Made by a program: the position numbers and the translations under genes. Below are positions 9,185-19,700 of a DNA stretch of 62,584 bases, in pieces. Under the pieces are notes generated by a model. The model did no database searches. It saw nothing but the letters and a program-made list of their open reading frames with translations, and was not told the DNA's origin. Source of the stretch: Spartobacteria bacterium (lineage in GTDB: Bacteria > Verrucomicrobiota > Verrucomicrobiia > Chthoniobacterales > Chthoniobacteraceae). The stretch covers positions 1 to 62,584 of the forward strand of contig JAJPII010000034.1 in assembly GCA_021324825.1 (NCBI GenBank), in the 5' to 3' direction. Every line of letters begins with the position of its first letter. The first letter of the stretch is position 1.

Positions 9185-9805
9185 ATGCCCCGAAAACTTC
9201 TCATCTTCATTGCAGCCGCCTTCCTCTCCGGGGCGCTCCAGGCCGCGGACCCGGTGAACACCGGGGAGGCGCGCCTGCGGGAAGCCTTGCGCAACACCAT
9301 GCTCCAGTTGCGCGACGCGGAGGCGCAGACCGCCGCGCTCCAGGCCGCGCAGACCGAAAGCGACCAGCAGAAAAAAGCGCTCGCCGCGCAGGTCGAGGCG
9401 TTGATCAAACAAGCGGCGGCGGACAGGCAAGCCTCCGAGAAAACAATCGGCGGGCTCGACGCGCGCGTTGCCGACAACGGCCAGGAGATCGCCCGGCTCA
9501 AGGAATCGCTCGAAAAATGGAAGGCGTCGTGCAACCTGGCGACGGATGCCGCGCGCGGGAAAGAGGCTGAGCGCGCCAAATTGGCCGCCGAGAACATCGT
9601 GTTGCAAAGGCGGGTCGCCGACCAGCAAACCAGGAACGCGGCGCTCTTCAAGCTCGGCGGGGAGATTCTCACGCGGTACGAGAAATTCGGCCTGGGCGAG
9701 GCGCTCCTGGCCCGCGAACCGTTTACCGGCATCACCCGCGTTAAGCTCGAAACCCTCGTCCAGGACTACCAGGACAAACTCACCGACCAAAAAATCAAAC
9801 CATGA
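9185..9805 (+). CDS. Exported periplasmic coiled-coil protein of unknown function
   Basis: 206 residues. A signal peptide (LLIFIAAAFLSGALQA) is followed by a long alanine/glutamine/leucine-rich helical stretch (about 25-155) typical of a coiled coil, and a more conserved-looking tail (GGEILTRYEKFGLGEALLAR, then PFTGITRVKLETLVQDYQDK). No enzymatic motif is visible. It starts 3 bases after the porin and overlaps the prolyl isomerase gene by 4 bases, so production is likely coupled to it. A role as a periplasmic scaffold or holding chaperone for the large exoproteins is inference from position only. Confidence 0.75.
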   Translation: MPRKLLIFIAAAFLSGALQAADPVNTGEARLREALRNTMLQLRDAEAQTAALQAAQTESDQQKKALAAQVEALIKQAAADRQASEKTIGGLDARVADNGQEIARLKESLEKWKASCNLATDAARGKEAERAKLAAENIVLQRRVADQQTRNAALFKLGGEILTRYEKFGLGEALLAREPFTGITRVKLETLVQDYQDKLTDQKIKP

Positions 9806-10704
9806 AGACCCTCTCCTTTCCCTGCTTCCTTGTTGCGTGCGGCCTGCTCGCCTTGCGCGGCCTTGCGGCCGAACCCGCCGGCATGGTGGCGCGCGTGGGC
9901 GACGCCGCGGTGACGGTTGACGACATCCGCGCTTCGCTTGACGGCCTCGCACCCGCCGAGGAGGCGGCGCTGGCCCGCGACCCCGCCTTGCTGAGCCAGG
10001 CTGTCCGCGTGCTGCTCATGCAGCGGGTCGTGTTGAAGGAGGCCGCGGCGAAACATTGGGATCAACAGCCCGCGGTTGTCGCGCTGATCGAAAGGAACCG
10101 CAAGAGCGCAGTCGCCGAGAGTTATCTTCAAGCGGTGTCGAACCCGCCCGCCAATTTTCCCGGCGAGGCGGAATTGCAGAGCGCCTACGAGGCGAACAAA
10201 GCGGCGCTCGTCATCCCGCGGCAGTTCCGGCTCGCGCAGATATTCATCGCGCTTCCCAAGGACGCCGACGCCATCGCGGCTGCGAACGCCCAGGCCAGGC
10301 TCGACGCCGCGCGGAAAAGCCTGCGGCTGCGGGACGCGGACTTCGGCGCGATCGCGCGCACCCTCGGCGACGGGCGGGAAAACGCCGGGCGCGACGGCGA
10401 GATCGGCTGGATAACCGAAAGCCGCGTAATGCCCGGCATTCGTTCGCAAGTCGCCGCGCTTGGAAAAAACGCCGTCTCGGAACCGGTGCGGCTTGACGAC
10501 GGCTGGCACATCCTCAAATGCCTCGAGGTCAAGGAAGCGCATACCGCCGCGCTGGAAGAGGTTCGCGGCCAGCTCGCCCAGCGGCTTCGCGCCGAGCGCG
10601 CGCGGGCGAACCGCGAGGCCTATCTCGCGAAACTGCAACAGCAAAACCCGGTGGCGGTCAACGAACTCGCCCTCTCCAAAGTTTTGGACAAGGCGGAAAG
10701 GTGA
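9802..10704 (+). CDS. Periplasmic parvulin-type peptidylprolyl isomerase
   Basis: 300 residues with a signal peptide (FLVACGLLALRGLA), a SurA/PpiD-like helical N-terminal region (about 28-125, with VARVGDAAVTVDDIRASLDG) and a parvulin rotamase domain (about 130-240; RLAQIFIALP, GEIGWITES, LDDGWHILKCL). A helical tail follows. The family isomerises Xaa-Pro bonds and helps outer-membrane and secreted proteins stay foldable in the periplasm. The gene overlaps the coiled-coil gene by 4 bases (ATGA) and lies 21 bases before the giant exoprotein gene, whose product would be a natural client. Family assignment is firm; client assignment is inferred. Confidence 0.88.
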   Translation: MKTLSFPCFLVACGLLALRGLAAEPAGMVARVGDAAVTVDDIRASLDGLAPAEEAALARDPALLSQAVRVLLMQRVVLKEAAAKHWDQQPAVVALIERNRKSAVAESYLQAVSNPPANFPGEAELQSAYEANKAALVIPRQFRLAQIFIALPKDADAIAAANAQARLDAARKSLRLRDADFGAIARTLGDGRENAGRDGEIGWITESRVMPGIRSQVAALGKNAVSEPVRLDDGWHILKCLEVKEAHTAALEEVRGQLAQRLRAERARANREAYLAKLQQQNPVAVNELALSKVLDKAER

Positions 10705-10725
10705 CGCCGCGGCGCCGGGAACGTC

Positions 10726-13700
10726 ATGCCTTCGCCGCAACCTCACCGCGTGACCGGAAAGCTCCGCGCGGCGCTTCTGGCGGCCGCGCTCGTGTTGGCG
10801 CGGGATGCGGGCGTGAAGGCCGGCGACATCCTTCGCGGCGGGTTTACAGCCGCTCCCGCGCAGAGGACCGCGTTCGGCGGCGGAGCCGGTGCGGACGTGA
10901 CGCAGGCGCGCGCGAATGCGGCGGACGCGCTCGCCCGGACGACCCAGGCGCTGCAAGCCGTCCAGGCGATGCAGGCCGCCGCGCGCAAGGTGGCGCTCGG
11001 CGGGCCGAATAATCTGGGCGCGGATCCGAACCATCTTGGGAAACAGTTGCCCAATGTTCCAAACGGGCTGGCCCCCGGCGGCCTCCAGGTCGCCCCGGGC
11101 GCCGGTTCCGCCCTGTGGCAGGGGGCGAACCTCCCGGCGCAATCCTCGGACGGCGGGCGGACGACGGTGACGATACGGCAAACCGCGCAACAGGCGTTCC
11201 TGACGTGGAAGACGTTCAACGTCGGCAGGAACACCACGCTCGATTTCGACCAGAGCGCGGGGGGAGCCCAGGCGAGCGAATGGATCGCCTTCAACAAGAT
11301 CAACGACCCATCCGGCGTGCCGTCGCAGATCCTCGGGTCGATCCAGGCGCAGGGGCAGGTTTACGTGATAAACCAGAACGGGATCATCTTTGGCGGCGGC
11401 AGCCAGGTGAACGTGCATACCCTTGTCGCGTCGTCCCTGCCGATCAACGATAACCTCGTCAACCGCGGCTTGCTCAACAACCCGGACTTGCAATTCCTCT
11501 TTTCCTCCCTGCCGATACCGCAACTCGCCGGGGGCGTCATGGCGGCTTTCACTCCGCCCGCGGCCCTCACTCCGGACGGCGAAGAGGGGGACGTCGTTGT
11601 GCAGCCGGGCGCGATCCTCTCCAGCCCGACAACCCCCGCGCACGTTGGCGGGCGGATCGCCCTGGTCGGGCCCAACGTCACAAACGAAGGCTCCATCTCG
11701 ACCCCGGACGGCCAGACGATCCTCGCCGCCGGCTTGCAGGTGGGCTTCGCGGCGCACCCGTCCGCCGACCCGAGTTTGCGGGGTCTCGACGCCTTTATCG
11801 GCGCGGTCAGCGATCCGTCCTCGTCAAAGCTCCCGGCCGGCGCGGCAACCAACGACGCGTTGATCCAAGCGCCTCGCGCGGATGTCACCATGGCCGGGAA
11901 GACGGTCAACCAGCTGGGCGTCATCGACAGCACCACCTCGGTGACCCTGAACGGGCGGATCGACCTCACCGCGAACTATGACACGCTCAGAATCCAGGAG
12001 CCGGGAGGCAATTACATTCAAACCCCGTCCGCGAACGGAGTCGTGACCCTGGGACCCGGAAGCGTGTCGGAGATTCTTCCCGAACTCTCGAGCGCAAGCA
12101 CCGTGGTCGGGACGCATCTGGCGTTGCCGTCCCAGGTGAACGTCCAGGGAGGGGCCGTCCATCTGGCGGCGAACGCCGGCATTCTGGCTCCGAACGCAAG
12201 CGTCACCATGGCGGCCGGGACGCTGGAGCCCGGCATCGACGGTTACGTTCTGACATACAGCAGCGGGCAGATTTACCTCGACGCGGGGGCCGCGATCAAT
12301 GTCGCCGGCTCGACGGATGTCCTGGCGCCGGTCTCGGAGAATATCGTTTCCCTCCAGTTGCGGGGGGCGGAACTCGCCGACTCTCCCTTGCAACGAAGCG
12401 GCCTGCTCCGTAGCCAGACGATAAACGTCGATCTGCGGAAAACCGGAATCTACAACGGACAACCGTGGGTGGGAACGCCGCTCGCCGACGCTTCGGGTTA
12501 TGTCGGGCTCATCCAGCGTTCCGCGGGGGAACTCACGACCGCGGGCGGCTCGGTCAAGCTCACCGCGGGCGGTTCGGTGGTCATGCAGCCCGGCTCGGCG
12601 ATCAATGTGTCGGGTGGATGGATCGACTACCAGGGCGGCACGGTCCAAACCACCAGGGTCATTTCCGGGGGGCAGATATTCGACATCTCGAACGCCACCC
12701 CGGACATGGTTTACAGCGGCATCTACACCGGCATGTTCGCGGTCAGCCATCCGAAGTGGGGCGTCACGGCGGACTTCATGAGCGCGCTGGCGCCTTCCGG
12801 CTCCCATTATGAGCCGGGCTATATGCAAGGCGCGAGCGGGGGAACCATCGCCGTGACGGCGCCGGCGATGGCATTGGACGGCGGCTTCATCGGCAACACG
12901 TTCGCGGGGCCGCGGCAACGGCAGCTCCTGCAAGACGTGTTCAATTCCCAGCAACTCCAGGATTTGAACCCGGCGGTGACGGCGGCATTGAGCCGGCCGG
13001 GTTTCAGCACGCTCTCGTTCGCGTTCGAGGGCCAGAATGACGTCGCTCCCACCTTCACTGAATTCTCGGCCTCCCCGCCGAAGGTCCTGTTCCAGCCGGA
13101 TGGCGGCCTGGCGCCCGCCGCCCCGTTCGGGCTGGATGGCGCGGGGAACGCCCTGCCTTTGAGCGCCGGCCGCCGGGAGGAGGCCGCGCTTTCCCCGGCC
13201 CTGCTCGGCGCGGACGGCTTCGGCGTTCTCAACGTGGACAACAGCGACGGCGGCGTCATGATCCCGCGGAACACAATCCTGGCCGCGCCGGCGGGCGGTT
13301 CCATCGCGATCAAAGGCGCGAATATTGATGTCGAGGGCAGGCTCTCGGCTCCGGGAGGGAGCGTCAGCCTTACCGCTTATGATTTTTCACCCAACTCGAT
13401 CGCCAGCCTCGACGACGAACTGACGCCGCGGACTCCGCCGGCCGACCCGGCGCGCGGCATCTTCACCCTTGGCCCCGCGGCGTCCCTGGATGTCGCCGGC
13501 CTTGTGGTCAACGACCGCCCGGGCGCGCCCGGCGCGAACACCCTGCCGATGGTGACAAACGGCGGTTCCGTCGCCATCAGGAGCTACACCGCGAACCTGG
13601 CGGCGGGCAGCGCCATCGACGCGTCCGGCGGGGTCGCGATCAGCGCCGCCGGCAAACTGGCTTACGGCAACGCCGGAAGCATCGACATCGAGGCGGGGCA

Positions 13701-16700
13701 AAACCCGAGCCTCGCTTCGGATCCGACCCTCAAATCGATAGTGGGCGGGAAACTCGCGCTGCACGCGAGCCTCCGGGCCTACGCCGGCCCCAATGCCAGG
13801 GCGGGATCGCTGACGATCCTCGCGCCGCTCATCCAGGTCGGCGGAGCGCCGGCCAACCCAGGCGTCCTGTCGCTTTCGCCGGATTTCTTCAGCCAGGGCG
13901 GCTTCGGCGGCTTTGCCATCGAGGGACTCGGGCAGGCGGGCGCGACGCCGGACTCGTATCTGCCCGCAATCGTCATCGCTCCGAATACCGCCATCGCTCC
14001 CGTCGCGCAAAGCTGGCTTGCCGCGGGGGATGACAACAACCCGGTTCTTTCGCCCGCGCTTCTGCCGGCGGGAATCCGGACGCCCGTGAGCCTCGCGTTC
14101 CAGGCAACGGGCGTGACGGATCCCTTCAAACCAAGCCCGTCGAATCTGATCGCGCGCGGCGATTTCATCATGGGAAAGGGAGCGTCCATCCGAACCGACC
14201 CCCTCGGCTCCGTGTCGATCAGCGGAAATACGGCTGCCGTGTTGGGAACGATCATCGTTCCCGGCGGAAACATCTCCATCGGCGGGAAAGCGGATTCGAC
14301 GGCGGTGTTTCCGAACAACCAGGGGGAAGCTTTGCCGACGGTTGATCTCGGGCCGGGCGCTCTATTGTCCACGGCGGGCGTTACATTGCTGACGCCCGAT
14401 CCGCGCGGCTTCCGCACCGGGTCCGTCCTGCCCGGCGGCAACATCGCGATCTCCGGGAATATTGTCGCCGAGGCGGGATCGATGCTCGATGTCTCCGGAG
14501 CGGCTGGCACCCTCGAAATGCGGCCGGCCTACGGGGGAACGCCGCTCGCGGGATCTTTTAAAGGATACCCGGTGGCGCCCACCCCCGTGGACAGCAATGC
14601 GGGTTCCATCACCCTTGCCGGCGGGCAGGAATTGTTCACGGACGCCGTGCTGGCCGGCCATGCGGGCGGCCCGGGCGCCTCGGGCGGCAGCCTCACCGTT
14701 TCCTCGGGGATATTTACGCCGCCGGGAGTGAACGTAACGCTCACCCCGCTTGACGCCGGCATGGTGGTCACGCAGAACAGCCCGGCAATCCCCGCGTCGT
14801 TCTACGCGCCGGGCGGGACGGCTATCGGGAACCCGGTGGTCGATGCCGCGAAAAAACCGCTCGCGGGCCTCGGTTATTTCGCGGCGGACAGTTTTGCGGG
14901 GGGCGGCTTCGATGCGCTCACGATCAAGGGTTCCGTGAGGTTTTCGGGACCGGTGGCGCTTGCGGCCAATCGCAGCCTGACTGTCGCCGACGGCGGAGTC
15001 GTTTATGGAGATGCGCCGATAAAACTCGTCGCGCCGTACGTGGCGATTGGAACCCCCTTCCGCACGCCGCTCCAGCCCCTGCAACAGATAAGCCCGTTCC
15101 TGGTGGGCAATCATCCCTTCGATTTTGCGCCGTCGTACGGGCCGGGCAGCCTCACGGTCGACGCCGGTCTCATCGATATAGGGTTTCTCTCCCTTCAAGA
15201 CATAGGGAAGGCCGCTTTCGTCGCCGACGACGGGGAGATACGGGGAAACGGCACGCTGGACGTCGCCGGGGCGGTTTCGCTGCGCGCGGGACAGATTTAT
15301 CCGCCCACGGAGGTCAGCTTCACCATCGCGGCTTACGATTATGAATCGGGCGGCAAAACCCATCCGGGATCCGTGTCGATTGCCGCGTCGGGGGAGCGCC
15401 GGTTGCCCCTCTCGGCGGGCGGGCAGTTGAACGTTTATGGCTCGATCATCAACCAGGGAGGCGTGCTCCGCGCCCCGCTCGGTTCCATCAACCTCGGTTG
15501 GGACAATGTCGGAACGGCCCCGACCGACATGATCACCGGGCAGGCCGTCAACCCCGCCCGGCAGTTGACGCTGGCGCCCGGAAGCGTCACATCCGTTTCC
15601 GCGGTCGATCCCGCCACGGGGAAGGCGATGCTCGTTCCTTATGGCATCAATCTCAATGGCGTTTCGTGGATCGACCCAGCGGGCACGGACATTACGGCGG
15701 GCGGCCCGCCTGGCAAGGCGATCAGCATCTCGGCGGCGAACGTCGCTTTCCAGCCCGGCGCCACGGTGGACCTGCGGGGCGGGGGAGACCTCTACGCGTA
15801 CCGATTTGTGGACGGCATCGGGGGCACGGTCGATACGCTCGCCTCGTCCGCGAGCTTCGCGGTTATACCCGGCTACCAGGCCGATTTCGCCCCGTATGCG
15901 CCGTATAATCCCAGCCCGCTCACACCGGGCCTCGGTTCCGACCCCGGCTACGTCAACGGCAACCTCTCGGTCGGCGACAAAGTCTATCTTGGGGCCGGCG
16001 CAGGCCTTCCCGCTGGAGCCTACACCCTGCTGCCCGCGCGTTACGCCCTGCTGCCGGGCGCGTTTCTCGTGACGCCGCAACCGCGCACGGTTATCCCCAA
16101 CGGAACGGTGTCGCGGCCCGACGGGTCGAGCCTCGTGTCGGGTTACCGGTTCAACGCCGGCGACGCGGGCCGGCCGTTGAACGCCGCGTTCGAGGTTGAT
16201 CCGCAGGCCGTCGTGCGATCCCGCGCGGAATATGCGGACTCCTTCGCCACTGCGTATCTGGGGCAAGCCGCGGCCGCGAATAAAGCGGCGACGCCCCGGC
16301 TCCCGGTTGACGCGGGCCATCTCGTGTTCGAAGCCACCCAGTCCATGAGCATCGAGGGCGCCGTGGCGGCGCAGGCGCCGGACGGCGGTCTCGGCGGGTT
16401 GGTTGATATCAGCTTTCCCGGCGATTTTCTGATCGCCGCCCCGGGTGCGGCCGCCAAGCCGGGCGCGGTGGTTCTCAATTCGTCCGAGTTGAGTTCATTC
16501 GGGGCGGCAAGCTTGTTGATCGGCGGACTCCGCCAATCCGGCGCCGGGGCGGCGGAGATAACTGTCGCGGCCCGGAACATTACGGTCGATAACGCCGGGG
16601 CCCCGCTGACCGCGCCGGATATCATCCTGGCGGCCAACGATGCCTTGACGGTCGATCCCGATGCGCAAATCCTCTCGGGCGGAGCCGCCAGCCCGGCCCA

Positions 16701-19700
16701 ACAACTCCTGTTCGGCGCCGCATCCACGCCTGGCAGCGGCGATGGCGTCCTGTTGCGCGTGAGCAACGACTCCTCGGCGCAAATCATTCGTTCCGGCGTC
16801 GATTCGTCGACCGCGGCGTCGATGGTCATCGATGCGGGCGCGCGCCTTTCGGGGAAGAGCGTCATTCTCGATTCGACCTACGCGACGAAGCTTGATCCGA
16901 ACGCGATCCTGCAAGGCGAGGCCATCACGCTCGACAGCGGGCAGATCAGCATTCGCCTCGCCAACCCGGGCAGCCTCAAGCCGACTGCCGGCCTTGTGCT
17001 TTCGGGTCTCGCGCTGCAATCCTTGGAGTCGTCGGCGAGCGTCCTGTCGCTGCTGAGTTATTCCTCCATCGACATTTACGGCGCGGGAACGATCGGCTCC
17101 GCCGGTTTCGCGAGCCTGGCGCTTCACGCGCCGGAGATCCGGGGTTTCAGCCAGCCAAATGGGAACGTCACCATCGCGGCCAGGCACATCCTCCTCGACA
17201 ATGCCTCCGGCCGGCCCGCGGTGGGGCCGGCTGGGGCCGCGGGCGCGCTCCAGTTCGACGCGGGGAGCATCTCATTCGGAGCCGATCAACTCGATATCGA
17301 CCAGTACGCCGCCGTCGTCTTGAAGGCGGCGGACGGCTTTTTCGCGGAATCTTCCGGAGGTCTCGCCGTGCAGGGTTCCCTTGCGCTGACGGGTCCGCTT
17401 GTAACGGGAGCGACTGGCGCCAAAGAGGATTTTTCCGCCGGCGGGGCGTTGACGATTCAACCGGGGAGCGGCAAACCGGGCGCTTTGGCCGCCGGCGGGC
17501 TCGGCGGAAGCCTTACCTTCGAAGGGGCGAGCGTCACGGCCTCCAGCGACATTCTCCTGCCCGGCGGAACGGTCGTCCTCCACGCGACCGCGGGCGATGT
17601 GACGGTGGGCGGGCGGATCGACGCCGGCGGCGTCGCCGAGAGGTTTTTCGATCTCATAAAATACACCGGCGGCGGCCAGATCACATTGATCTCGGACGCC
17701 GGGAGCGTGAATGTGACCGCGGGCGGCGTGCTGCGGGTTGCCGCGGATGCGGGCGGCGGAGACGCGGGCGGCTTGTCGGTCAGCGCGCCGGCGGGCGTCC
17801 TCGCGGTGGATGGAGTTCTTCTCGGCCAGGGCGGCGCGGGCGGGCAGAACGGCTCGTTCTCGCTCGACGTCGGGAGCCAGCCCAGCCTGGCCGGCCTCGA
17901 AGCCACACTGGATAAAGCCGCCTTCACCGCTTCGCAATCCATCCGCGTGCGGACGGGCGATGTCACGGTCGACGGCGTCGCGGCGGCCCATTCCTTCAAT
18001 CTCTCGGCGGACGAAGGCTCCATCGACGTGGTGGGAAAAATCGATGCGTCCGGGGTCCATGGCGGCGCGATCGACCTTGAGGCCGGCGGCAACGTCGTCC
18101 TGTCGCCGGGCGCTCTCCTGACGGCGGCGGGGCTTGAGTTCAACAGCGCGGGGGAAGGCGGCTCGGTTTCGCTGGAAACGACCGGCGGCGCCGTGACGAT
18201 CGCGGCCAAGTCGACGATCGATCTCTCCGTCGCCGCGAACACCGCGGCCAGCGCCTCCATTGGCGACTTTACCGGGACGCTCCATCTCCGGGCCCCGCAA
18301 AACCCGGGTTCGACGGACCTGGCGGTCGATGCGCTGGCCGGCAATATCCTGAACGCGAGCAGCATCGTGGCCGAGGGCGGTTTCGCGCAGGACGCCGCCA
18401 CGGCCGGCGCCGCGTCGATAGACGGTTTCGAAGCGGGCGCGCTTGCAAACGCGACGGCCTTCATGGCGAACGACGCGTCGATCCGGACGCGCCTTCTCGC
18501 CCCCAACGCCGGCCTCGCCAATGCGCTCCACGTCCAGCCAGGCGAGGAGATCGACAACTCGCTCGGCGATCTGGTTCTTAACAACGATTGGGACCTTTCA
18601 ACGTGGCGCTTCGGCCCGGTGAAGGCGGTCGTCGATCAATCGGGGAATCCTCTGTTCAACCGGATGAACAAGCAGATTTATGCCGGGATCGAGCCGGGCG
18701 ACCTGACGCTTCGCGCCATGGGTTCCATCTTCTTCAACGGAAGCCTTACGGACGGCTTCGGCGACAGCGGGGGCGATATTCCCAGGACTTCTTCCAACCA
18801 GCCCGCGCCTTACCAGGAGACGCTCCTGCCGCGCTTTGCGGACGGCTCCGGCCAGATGTCCTGGTCGTATGCCATCACGGCGGGCGCGGATTTCAGCGCC
18901 GCGGACCGCCGCGCGGCGGCGCCCCTCTCCAGCCTTGGCGCGGGCGGCGGCTCGGTCGAACTCGGGCGGAATGGGGGCATCAATATAGCGAATCCCTTCG
19001 GACCGGACGGGGTGACTTCTTCCGCGCTCGCGGGTTTGTACCAGGTCATCCGCACCGGCGCGGGGTCGATCGATATTTCAGCCGGGCGCGACGTCCAGTT
19101 GCTCAACCAGTTCGCGACGATCTACACCGCGGGCGTCCAGGTCGCCAACCCGGCCATGAGCGGCGCGTTCGACCTGCCGTCGCTTAACCCGACCGGCGGA
19201 CAGGGGAACCTCGGTGCGATCCAGGAAAAACCGGCCTATCCGGCGCAATACAGTCTTGGAGGCGGCGACGTCACGATTGTCGCGCAGGGGAATATCGAGC
19301 ATTTGACGCAGGATGGAAACGGCAACCTCGTTCCGGATTCCGAGCGCGAACTGCCGATGAACTGGCTGTACCGCCGCGGATACGTCGATCCCGCGACCGG
19401 CCAATTCGGCGCGGCCAGGTTCGGCGACGTCGCATCGACCACGTGGTGGATCGATTTCAGCAATTTCTTCGAGGGAGTCGGCGCTCTCGGCGGAGGAGAC
19501 GTCACTCTCATCGCGGGCCGCGACATCAGCAACGTGGACGCCCTCGTGCCGACCAACGCGCGGATGCCAAAAACGCAAAGCCCCTCCGCGGGCGGCCTGG
19601 TGGAACTCGGCGGCGGCGATCTGCTTGTCCGTGCGGGCGGCAATATCGACGGCGGCGTTTATTATGTCGAGCGCGGCCAGGGCGTGCTGGACGCCGGCGA

